A DNA stretch of 64,000 bases from Persicaria tinctoria (lineage: Eukaryota; Streptophyta; Magnoliopsida; Caryophyllales; Polygonaceae). Location: the NCBI GenBank assembly GCA_037127255.1, contig JBANSL010000009.1, forward strand, positions 36,849,475-36,913,474. Reading direction: 5' to 3'. Shown here one piece after another: positions 12,316-22,028 of this stretch. Within the stretch, counting starts at the first letter, position 1. Every line of letters begins with the position of its first letter. A model generated the notes under the pieces. It was not told the DNA's origin. It saw nothing but the letters and a program-made list of their open reading frames with translations, and made no database searches. Both the position numbers and the translations under genes were made by a program.

Positions 12316-13259
12316 TCCGACACCAGACACTTGATATCACTTTGAACGAGACTGTACCTTCTTTCGAGACGTATATCAACTTCAAATACTATCAATTGGA
12401 TTGCAACAGAAGATTAAATTTGTGTGCTAACATGGTCTAATTACGCGTTGACATGTCTAATTTATGCGCTGCCATGTCTAATTTATGTGCTGACATCTGC
12501 ATATTCAGTACATAAAGAGATCCCATCTTCATTGCAAGAATCATCAAATAGTGAAACAGATGTACAAGATGTATAATTTAAGAAAATGATGTTTCAAAAA
12601 ATAATTATCCAAAAAGGAAAACAAACAACAAACTGAAATTGTAACCCTGCTGACATACATATTCAGTACATACATACTGCTGACATGCATATTCACACTT
12701 GCATGCCACAAATCAGATAACTCAAACAGATGCATACATGCCACAAAAAATTGAAGAGCACAAGAACACATCAACAAGAACAAATAGAGGCATAAGAACA
12801 CAAATGAGCATAACACAATAAAGAAAAGATGGATTTGGTACCCTAATTCATTCATGTCAGCATTTACACAACTACAACAGCTACTGCTAGATAACTAATT
12901 CCGAGAAGAAATGTTTTTAGCCAACTTCTAATTCGATGTTAGCATCAACAACTACAGCTTGTAATATTTTAGGACCTATACTAAAAAAAACATCTCTTAT
13001 GCCATAGAAGTGTGAAAGCCATGTTTAATTCGATGCTTAGCAGTGTAATGCCAATGAAAATAAGAGATTCAAGGATCGATTTCTGAACTGAAACAGATAA
13101 ATTAACACATTCAAACAGATTAAAAAAATTAAAAAAATCAGATCAATGGAAGATAAGTACCTAATTTCCACAAATGATTACAGGTGAAGAATATTAACTT
13201 CGCACAAATGCAAAAAGGATCAACATCAAAACAGGTGAAGCAATAAGCCAATATGAGTA

Positions 13260-14000
13260 GCAGCTGATCGGAGCTGCCTGAGTTGCAGCAGATCAGTGCT
13301 TAAGCAATAAGCCAATCTGTATTCACAAGAGCGAAAACTGAAGCACGAGAGAGGAAACAAAAACGCTTTACCTGAGTATCAACAGATCGGAGGTGCCACA
13401 ACCATGGAACCTCTCGAACGCCATCGATTCTCAATCGGAGCTCCTGGAAATCGAGATGGTGATTGGTGATAATTCGCGACCTCTTCAGCAGAGATCTGGT
13501 GTCATCGAGAGATCCACCGAGGCCGGAACAGAGTGCCGCAGGGATCCACCGAAAGCAGCAGATCTGGTTTCATCGGAGCTCCTGCAATCGCCTCCTCCTG
13601 ACAACCAGCGCCACGCTTTTATTCCCGACATCCAACAATTGACGGCGATGACGGTGTTCTACTGAATTGCTGACGGCGATGGCGGTGTTCCACGGAGGTG
13701 TGCGGAAAGGCTCTCGAATCTGCTAGATTGTCGGAATCCAGAAGGCCAGGGAGAGAGAGCGCTCCGGCGAGGCGAACTTCAGATCTGAGAAATTGAGAAG
13801 GGAGAGGTCGCTAGCTTGAGAGAGAGAGAGAGAGCGGGAATCGAATCCAAATCTGAGAAATTGAAAGGGGAGAGGTCGAATTCGCCGGAAGGAGGAGATC
13901 GAGAGGTAGGATATTCGCCGGAAGGAGGAGATCGAGAGGTAGGTTTTCGCAGTGAAGATGGAGAGGACGAAAAAACAGGCGGTCTTCAATAATCAGGCGA
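13260..14000. other. GC-richer stretch of the MULE-like element, possible captured sequence
   Basis: GC content rises and the minus strand becomes C/T-rich. A 43-bp segment (gccggaaggaggagatcgag...) is duplicated in tandem at about 13880-13945, and a GA microsatellite lies at 13817-13837. Open frames exist on both strands (90 codons plus, 88-95 codons minus), but none shows a domain. It could be a captured host leader or exon, which is a common MULE trait, but I cannot identify a source. Confidence 0.35.
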
Positions 14001-14104
14001 TAGATTGAGGAAAGGAAGGGCAATATCGTCAAATAACCATCCGAAATTATAAAAGTGGATATTCCACTAATTTTTTCAAAAGATAGGACAAACCTCAAAT
14101 TAGG

Positions 14105-14137
14105 GCGAAAATTTGTGCCTTCGGCACAAATTTTCTC
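14105..14137. repeat. Terminal hairpin of the MULE-like element
   Basis: A near-perfect palindrome with core TTTGTGCCTTCGGCACAAA lies directly inside the right end, followed by ttttctc and then the 9-bp duplication. The same palindrome is present in the internal 335-bp units. Confidence 0.7.
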
Positions 14138-14828
14138 TTTATTTTATCGCGTCGGGTTAATACCGAGAAAGCGGGATCCGGGGAAATCAACATTCGGGAA
14201 CTAATTTCGGGTATTTATTTGACTGATGTCGTATTTAATACCAGTCCAATCCCCCACCAGCTCGCGTCGCATCAGCCCCTCCCCTACTCCTCTGCAACCC
14301 GCAGACAGCTACTCCCGCTCTCTTCCTCTGTACGCCATCTCCCCATCACTTCATATCTCTCCATCCTTCGAATTCTTCTTCCCCTCCCCGTTGTCCTGCT
14401 GCATTCCATCATTCATCACCATCACAACACATCGTCACCGCCACCATTTCATCATCGTCGCTACTCTTCATCGCACCATCACCACTGTCTCCTCCTCCTT
14501 CGTCCCTCCTTTCACCTCGAGCCACCAGCGGAAGGTCCCACACACCCCTCGGAGCCACCACCAGCAACCGGGGCATCCCAGAAGCTCCCCAGCGCCGCCG
14601 CAAGCCACCGGAACTCCGTCGCCCCGTTCGAGCACGGACAATCTTCTGGTAAGCCGTTCTCCTTCGTTTCCGATCCAAATCACCCTCGAGCCCTACCATC
14701 ACACTCACCCACATCCGACGCTGATCCGAGGAACCATCGAGAGTCTTCGACGACGCCCAGAACTCCGATCGAAGCTCCGACGCCCGCGAACATCTCGGTG
14801 AGCTTCATTCCCTTACTTCCGTTAGCCC

Positions 14829-15485
14829 CAGGCTCGTGCATTAGCCAGTTCAGGTGGCCCAACGGAACAGGTCCCCCAATATTTTAGGGCCCAATATCAG
14901 TTATATTTGGTTTATAATAAAAGTCTTCCAAACATGTTCAGTAGTCCACGGTGGCTCACTGGTACGCATGGGCTGCATGGGAGGTGAACTCAAGGGCCGA
15001 GACCCGTGTTCGAATCTCACGTTCAAGATTTCTCTATTTTTTTAACCCCTTTACAAGATCTTTAACGATAAAAGATTTCCTTCCAAGAGCTTCTTTTTTT
15101 TAAAAACGGAAAATATATATAAATTATTGTTGTTCTTCATTTGAATTTTCAACCATTCCCCTTCTTTTTTAAGAAAACCTCCTAAAAAAAATTCATCATT
15201 ATATAAATTAGTTTACTATTACTAGTTTTTAAAATTATGATAGGAAATTAAAAAATATAGAAGTTTTTGCAAGAATTATTTATAATATTCTTATGTTTAC
15301 CAAAAAAAAAATTATAATATTTTTATACAAAAACATTAATAAAAAAAATAAAAAATTATCATTTTATTCATAATAAGTTGTATAATAAATTTTATCTAAC
15401 ACATTTATATAAAATTAACTTATCAATAATATAAATCGAGCCTAAGTTTTTAGCACATGCCCCCGAAAAGATCGGCACGGCCCTG
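14829..15485. mobile_element. hAT-type non-autonomous element, 657 bp
   Basis: Inserted in the LTR with a perfect 8-bp duplication gttagccc (14821-14828 and 15486-15493), as expected for hAT. The ends are short inverted repeats: CAGGCTCGTGC on the left, and CAGGGCCGTGC as the reverse complement of the right end. The interior is AT-rich, without coding content. It carries a tRNA-derived segment near its left end. Confidence 0.85.
14943..15045 (+). repeat. tRNA-derived SINE-like segment
   Basis: Has an A-box-like ggtggctcactgg (14950) and a B-box-like gttcgaatctc (15008-15018) about 58 bp apart, then a T-rich tail (15030-15042). This is the layout of a pol III-driven SINE head. No clear target duplication was found, so it may be an old insertion or part of the hAT itself. 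Confidence 0.45.
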
Positions 15486-16441
15486 GTTAGCCCGTTTCAT
15501 TCCTTTCGTTCTTCGGGGTCGGGAAGGGAGTGTGTGAGCTGAGAGTGGATAGCGGGGGGCGAGCTCGAGAGCGGCGAGGTCGGGCGCGACTTAGTGGGCG
15601 TGTACCGAGGACTGCCAACGAGGGTTGTGAACAGGCGAGAGAGCGGACGTGTGGGAGCAGGGGGGGTGTGAGCGTGGTCGGAGAGGAGGGTCCGAAAGAG
15701 CAAGGTCGAGGCGGAGCTGAGAGGCGCAGGCCCGGCACCGTCGATCTCCATGGCAAGCGATCTGGCGGGCGGGAGTTTGACATTTGATGAAGAAGAAGCA
15801 AGCGGGTCCCACTCTTCATGCCCAGTCAGCGCGGGGCCTGCCCAGTCAGCGCGAGGCCCACCTCCTTTGTTGTTATTTTGTTTTGGAATTGAACAGGATG
15901 GGATTTAGCGGGTTTGGTTCGGTTCGGGTTAAAAGCGTTGGTTCGGTTTGGATTTATTTGCTATTTATTTATTTATTAGATTTATTAATTAATTATTTAA
16001 CCGATTTCCAATAATTGATTATTTAGAAATCGATTTGTGTGGCGGTATTTAAAAGGGGTCGGTTTTAAAGTATATAAATTGAATTATTTAGTAACAGTTG
16101 AAAATTATTAAGTACCTAGAAGGATGATTTTAATTAAATTAAAGTATGCCGAGATTATTTAATCGGATTTTTGGAAGTAGTTTTAAAGTTTAAATATATT
16201 ATGAATTAGAAATGGCTAAGTATAATTTTGAAGAAATTATTTTCACTAACAACTGGACTAGCTAGTGAGATTATATGGATTGAAGTATGATTGAGCTAGT
16301 TATGAAAATGACAATGGAATAAGAGAACGACCATTATCTGTAAAGTAACTAGAGTCTTTGCTAGGGTCATAGGACGACCCAGTCCCATCGGGTCCCGTCC
16401 CAAGTCAACCGAGTCATGGAACTTCCTTTACTTATATTAAT

Positions 16442-16655
16442 TATGAGCTACCTGCGGGCTTTAGGGTTGGGCATGCGTGCCGCCCGATTATTATGGCATG
16501 CGTGCCGTCACTTATGAGCTGCATGCGGGCTTTAGGGTTGGGCATGCGCGCCGCCCGATTATTATGGCATACGTGCCGTCACTTATGAGTTGCCTGCGGG
16601 CTTTAGGGTTGGGCATGCGTGCCGCCCGATTATTATAGCATGCGTGCCGTCCCTG
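16442..16655. repeat. 71-bp tandem repeat inside the solo LTR, three copies
   Basis: Units start at 16442, 16513 and 16584 and contain gcgggctttagggttgggca, then gccgcccgattattatg. The related LTR at 25567-28498 has only one unit (near 26150-26280). The expansion is therefore specific to this copy. Confidence 0.85.
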
Positions 16656-17302
16656 CCCTATCGGAAGGGGGTGGAGGTAGGAGAGGGACATGCCACTTGG
16701 CATTCTGTGTGGATCCATTTATCGCTTTCTGCATTATATTAAATTGTCAGTATATATATGTGTGATTTAATTTACGTATGGCATTATGCATTTCATCTTA
16801 AGAATAGGATGCTTATTATATGCCTCTCAGAGTGTGTTTACATACGCGCATGAGTGACCTGATGATTGACCCAGATCCCCCTCATTTTTTTAGATTCAGG
16901 TAACCGTTAGCCGCTATCGTTGCTTATGTGGATGCTTGGTGGGTTCAGACTTTTGGTGTTAGATCGAGAGGTTGAGAGACCACCACACCTCCTCTATTTT
17001 ATACTCCTTTTCAGATTGTATTTAAACTCAACTTTATTTTTGCTTTCGCTCGATTTCACGATTAGACTAAGGCGGGTATTTGGTCCCCAATGGATCCGCG
17101 ATCTTTAAGGGTTCAAAATCCCTTCTTTTAGTACAAATATTTTGTTTTAAAACTCAACCCGTACCTGGATTGCAAGATTCGAACAAGGGGTTTTATCCCT
17201 TGAAACGTAACACGGAAATCATAATTCTGGGTCGTTACAATATATAATCTACTAATAGAAATAAGAAGCACAATTAAAAACAAAGCAACAAATAAACAAA
17301 AA

Positions 17303-17770
17303 TTGGAATGGAAAAATAAAAGGAGAACAGAATATTCCCAATCTAGCAAAAGCCAAGTGGGACGAATCATTCGTGATTCCGAAGGACAGATCATTGATAT
17401 TTTCTTTCAAGAAGTCAATGATGGATCTATCATCCAAACAGAGGCTTCGAAAGTGATTCTAGGACTCCAACATGCGAAGATGAAAGGTTTGAGGAAGATC
17501 ATCTTAGAATGTGATAATCAAGTCTTGGTTAAAGCGGCCAAAGGAATGCAAGCGCCCAAATGGGAGATTCTGAGACAAGTAGAAGAAATTGGCAGACTTA
17601 CATCTGAATTTATCTCTGCAGAGATCAAACACATTTTCAGAGAAGCAAATAATTATGCAGACTACATTGTTAGACGAGGAGTAATTTATAATTTACAATC
17701 CATCCCCTACCATATAGATCTTTGTAACATCATCATTCAGGATGATCCAGGAGTTAGGTTATTGTATTAG
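17303..17770 (+). pseudogene. LINE-type RNase H domain fragment
   Basis: 155 codons, open. They match the plant LINE/RVT_3-type RNase H fold: GRIIRDSEGQI (beta-strand region), QTEASKVILGLQHA (helix with the catalytic Glu), KIILECDNQVLV (catalytic Asp) and REANNYADYIVRRG (last conserved Asp). The first strand with its catalytic Asp (normally NTDGA) is missing. The frame begins about 60 bp after the solo-LTR insertion site, so the fragment is 5' truncated. A poly(A)-like run follows at 17800-17808, as at a LINE 3' end. RNase H activity is not expected without the first Asp. Confidence 0.7.
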
Positions 17771-18490
17771 TAACAGCTCCCACTGCTTGCCTACTGTTAA
17801 AAAAAAACAATATTCACCTGATAATATATGTTTTCTCTCTCATTTGGTTGGAGAAGATAATTGAGTATTATGAAATTGATAATGGATTGATAATTGAATA
17901 TTTATGGGAAAATCAAATCATTTAACAAAAAAAGACTCTCGCCTCTTAGACTATCACACATTCATTTTTCATTGGTAAATTAATCTGTATTATGGAGTAT
18001 TATTTTAACAAAAAAAAAACTCTCACCTCTTTGAATGCCCAATTTAAAGCATTCTTTCTATTGTATATTAATAGTACGTTACTCGTATTATTGTATGAAA
18101 ACAGATGTAAATTAAGCTTTTACAAAATAGATTAATGTGTTTAATATGAAAAATAATGGGGACACATTTATGGTGGACTGATCGATCGATCTCCAAATTC
18201 AGTTACAATTTTGACTATTCCCCCTCATTTTTAAGCTATCACCCTTTCACTCGCTTAGGACCTTAGGTCGATTGTCAAAGACGGGGCTCACCTCCTTGCC
18301 TCCTCATCTTGCAAAGAAGATATCAAGAGATCGAATGCCATGTTAACATAATAGATCGATGAGCTTCTTAAGATCAGTAAAGGACAAATTACACACCATA
18401 ATTAATCTATCTATAGTATTCTTCAGACCAAATTAAAAATCACGGTTAAGAAAACACTTAAGCAAGTAGCTAACAAAAAAAAAATCAAAC
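17771..18490. other. AT-rich intergenic sequence
   Basis: No gene, RNA or transposon end recognised. The stretch nearest 18490 could be intron sequence attached to the eIF3b fragment, since it follows a GT-type donor on the minus strand. Confidence 0.35.
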
Positions 18491-18495
18491 CATCA

Positions 18496-18670
18496 CCTTC
18501 CAGTTGGATCCCATTCAACATCAGTAGACATGAATGACTTCAAATCTATGGCCCATTGGCTTCCAAGCAAATGCAAAAATCCTATTGTTTTTGTTTTCAA
18601 GCTCTAGAACCTCAATAGGTGTGTCAGGTTCCATAATGCGGAAAACCTCAAATCCGCCAATACCTATATA
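18496..18670 (-). pseudogene. eIF3 subunit b gene fragment
   Basis: The minus strand encodes GFEVFRIMEPDTPIEVLELE, then NKNNRIFAFAWKPMGHRFEV. After a frame change it gives FMSTDVEWDPTGR, followed by AG/GTGATG, a plausible splice donor. These match two conserved parts of plant eIF3b in the C-terminal half of its WD-repeat region (FRIKERDIPIEVLELDNKND and FMATDIEWDPTGR in typical plant proteins). About 50 residues that normally lie between them are missing. The 5' side stops at the LARD insertion. It is a truncated genomic fragment, not a working translation factor gene. Identification rests on recalled family sequence but the match is strong. Confidence 0.75.
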
Positions 18671-18707
18671 TTACGCGTTTGATGTTTACACCGCAAAAAA
18701 CTACTAT

Positions 18708-21700
18708 TGTAACGGCCCGGGATTATGATTTCCGGGTTACGTTTCGAGGGATGAAACCCCTCGTTAGGATCTTGCACCCCGAGTACAGCTTGAAGGTTTG
18801 AAATTCTATCCTAACATTTTAAAGTGGGATTTCATACCCAAAATTCGAAGGGATCATTGGAATCCCCGGGGAAGTCCCCTGTACCTGTCATAAGTCTAAG
18901 CGTAGAAAACCAACAGTCATGCAAATAGTAGAATCAAGGTGTAATACAAGAGGGTGACACGGCAGAGCCGAGTCAAAACCAAATTAATAAGCGTATTTAT
19001 CGAAATTTAATATACAATGTTAGTGGAGTTAAACCATTTCTTTGAGATCGCCCAAGAGAGTTCCCACGTCACGGAAACAAGGAATAATTATGATGCAAAA
19101 CAACCCTAAAAAAAATGTATGCGGGGCGGTGGCAGATCGAAGCCCTACGCAATATAATCCCAAACAAGCAGACATATACACACGCTAGTCCTAATAAAGA
19201 TGCTTCTAGATGCAAGGCGGAATATTAACACACTAGCATGGTCCTAAGATCAAGTGCAAAAATATAATAAGGCCTTAGCACCGAATACCAAGTGGTATAT
19301 CCCTCTCCTACCTCCACCCCCTTCCGATAGGGCGGAGACTGGCCAGCTCGTGAATGCATTCCATATAATCGGGTGGCACGCATGCCCAACCCGTATCCAC
19401 AATAAAGCCCGCATGCATCTCATAATATAAGGAAGTTCATGACTCGATTGACTCAGGACGGGACCCGATGAGACTAGGTCATCCTATAACCCTAGCAATG
19501 ACTCTAGTTACTTCACAGATAACGGTCGTTCTGTTTACAAAAGCAATGAGTAAACGAATGCTCAATCATGAGTGCAATCCTAGCAGGATACTACATGGCA
19601 TGCTTTATTATGAATGCAAGCACCTAGTATGCACATAGCTACAAGCAGGGAGATCTCTTTTCGAATCTGAGTGAGCTCATATAGGAACTCACCTGGTGGT
19701 GCAGAACAACAAGGTAAGCATTACGATATATTAAAGATCACCTAGATACATATCAGAACACATATATAAGTCTACGCCTAATCATTCAAGCACTCAAAGC
19801 ATATCATTCAATGAGAATAGCAACCATATCGCAATCATCATTCCGTCAAGTTCAATCATTCATCATATTGCCACATTCCACAAGACCATATCATTTTCAT
19901 CATTCCATTCAGCCACATCCATGTATTCGCCACAATATATCCGCAATAATAATCTGCATATCACATATATCAAGTGCATCATATTTATCATATCGTGAAA
20001 GCATAAATTAACGATACACAAGTCTAACACCTCATCATGCCATTAGTCAATCAATCATGCCATTAGTACACACCAATCATGATATTAGTCAACCATTCAC
20101 ATCAATCATGCTAGTTAGTCACCGACCACATAATTTCCGAGTTAGTCCCAAAACCATTTCAAAATCCGAATTAACTAGTTGGACATTCCGTCCTTTTGAA
20201 AATGCTCGACAACTCCTTTCTCAACTTAAATTCCAATAATACCCTTTTAAATCTCCAAGTCTCATAATATTAAAATTTATTTTAATCACCTTGATATTAT
20301 ATCTTTAAATCTCAATAATAATATTTTATATTTTAGATCTCAAATAATACTATATAATATTTTAAATACCATTTATTAAACACTTCCATAAATATTTCCA
20401 AACCTCTTAAAATTCCAAACCATTTCATTTTATAAAATCAGTCCTTTATTAATTTGCCAAAACCAACCCTTTTATTTGTAAAATATGAAAACCGACCCCT
20501 CCCTCTTGTTAAAATTCCGAACCGATTTCATTTGATAAAAATAGACCCATTTTATTAAAATCTCTAATAGCCAACACCCTTGGTAGAATTAGGCCCAATT
20601 ACTTGATTTTAAAACAACAAATTCCAGCCCACAAAATTAGGCCCAATTTAACAATCTGGTTTTTGACCAAAGACTGGACCGGTTTTTGTTAAATAATTGC
20701 CGAACCGGACCCAAGGAAATAAAATGGAGGCTGGACCGGTCTCCTTCATCCGCCTCTGCTCAAAATCGGAAGAAGGGATAAAGAGAAGGGGACCTCGCCG
20801 GCGTTCGATCCCGCTCCATCCACACACCCGAAACCCAGGGACACAGAATTGACAAGAAGGGGGAAGAGGCAGTCACTCACCGAGAGGTCTCGTTTCACCG
20901 GAAAGATGCTCGAAATCGCCTCGTCGGAGATCGATTGGGGATCGCCGGAGTTGGAATCAGGGATCTCTCGACCTAGGAAGAAGGTAAGAGGTGTAAAGAT
21001 GCGACCATTCTCAGTTAGGGGGCGAAAGAAAGTGAAATCGAGCCTTACCACTCTTAAACCAAAACCAGAGAAAGGGATGTCGATGGGTTGCAGCACCGGC
21101 TCCGGCGACCTTCCGACGGATCTGGGTGCTCGGGGACGCCAAGGAGGGTGAGGCGGAACTCCGGGAGCTTCCTGTGGAAGAAGGATGAAGGAGGAGGAGT
21201 GGGGTTGTGGTTTTGGGCTCGGAAAAACAGAGAAGAAGATAGGGTTGCGGCTTCAAGACGGAGGGAGGAGAACGACGATGAACTGGCTGTGGAGGTGAGG
21301 TGGTGGCGGCGGTTCAACAGGAGGTAGTGTGGTGTTTTGGGGAAGAAGAACAGAGATTGGGGATGGAGATATGATAGGTTTAAGGGTGTGTTTGGCTTGC
21401 TGAGTTCCAAATAAAAGAAATGAGGAGTGAGGTGAGAGAGACTTTGCTGCAGAATTCCTTCCTCCAAGAGAGATGTGTTGTCTTCTTCCTTGCTGCAGCC
21501 TGCAGGAGACGGATTAGAGGAGGGGGGGGGGGGGGGGGGTGTAATTCGAAAACAATGAAGGAAAGGAAAGGGGTCAGCGCTTCTTTCGACTGAGGTAAGG
21601 AGCAGAGAGGTGAGTTGTTGTTGCAAAGGCTTATTTCTCTTGTTTTATTTTGTTGCTATGCAAATTCTGATCGGTCAAGGTAAGGGATAAAGCATGCTTT

Positions 21701-22028
21701 TGCAGATTTTGGAAGAGGGGTAGAGGACAAAGATCCATGGTCCCCTCCAAAGGAACATGAAATACCCGAAATACAATTCTCGAAACCCGCTCGCTCGTTC
21801 TAATTCCGACTCGGTCAAATTTGATTTTCAAAAAATCCGAGGAAGATGTCTTCATGTCAAGTTAGTTTTACAATTTTTTATTTTATTTTATTTTATTTTA
21901 GGTCGGAAATTCGTTCCATGAGTTTTAAAAATTTGATTTAGGGAGTTTTTCGTTAAATTCCTCTTTAAAATTCATTTTTTATTTTGTTTTTCTGAGAAAT
22001 TAGGATTTTAAAAATCCGAGCCTTTACA
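18708..22028 (-). repeat. 3' LTR of the LARD (subfamily A)
   Basis: In element orientation it starts TGTAAAGGCTCGG and ends CCGTTACA. It is nearly identical to the partner LTR, but has a run of 18 G (21522-21539) where the partner has 12, and an extra ~94 bp around 19655-19735 bounded by agatc repeats. The GC-rich block 20740-21640 holds overlapping open frames on both strands (up to 190 codons, Pro/Ser-rich) that are shared by both LTRs. I regard them as leader or promoter sequence rather than genes. Confidence 0.9.

Larger units (their letters stand above)
7388..14137. mobile_element. MULE-like non-autonomous element, 6.75 kb
   Basis: It interrupts the LTR with a perfect 9-bp duplication tttatttta (7379-7387 and 14138-14146), the target-site length typical of Mutator-like elements. 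The two ends are degenerate inverted repeats: the left end (GGGGCCTTTAGTGAAATATCC...) and the reverse complement of the right end share motifs such as TTAGTG-AATATCC and an AATT-GAGG---GTCC-T...TTTTGAAAA block. No transposase is visible. The interior is made of repeat arrays (listed separately) and a GC-richer stretch at 13.3-14.0 kb. A non-TIR MULE is the best fit; a Helitron is less likely because of the duplication. Confidence 0.65.
7126..17239 (+). mobile_element. Solo gypsy LTR (subfamily B), split by nested insertions
   Basis: It starts TGTAAGGACCGAGATTTTTG at 7126, ends ...GGGTCGTTACA at 17239, and is flanked by a perfect 5-bp duplication atata (7121-7125 and 17240-17244). The sequence matches the reverse complement of the intact solo LTR at 25567-28498 along its length. 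LTR sequence occupies 7126-7387, 14138-14828 and 15486-17239, about 2.7 kb in all. The gaps are filled by a MULE-like element and a hAT. There is no primer site or second LTR, so this is a solo LTR left by recombination. Confidence 0.85.

Noticed and set aside
14219..14887. 222-codon Pro/Ser/His-rich plus-strand frame
   Set aside because: It lies in the GC-rich part of the solo LTR, overlaps a 191-codon frame in another phase, and crosses into the hAT insertion at 14829, so it cannot be an ancestral gene.
15487..15819. Pro/Arg-rich frames on both strands
   Set aside because: Part of the same GC-rich LTR segment after the hAT; compositional frames without domains.
21054..21626. 190-codon minus-strand frame in the LARD LTR as a gene
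   Set aside because: Low-complexity Pro/Ser content inside an LTR. Kept only as a finding because the G-run changes by a multiple of three.
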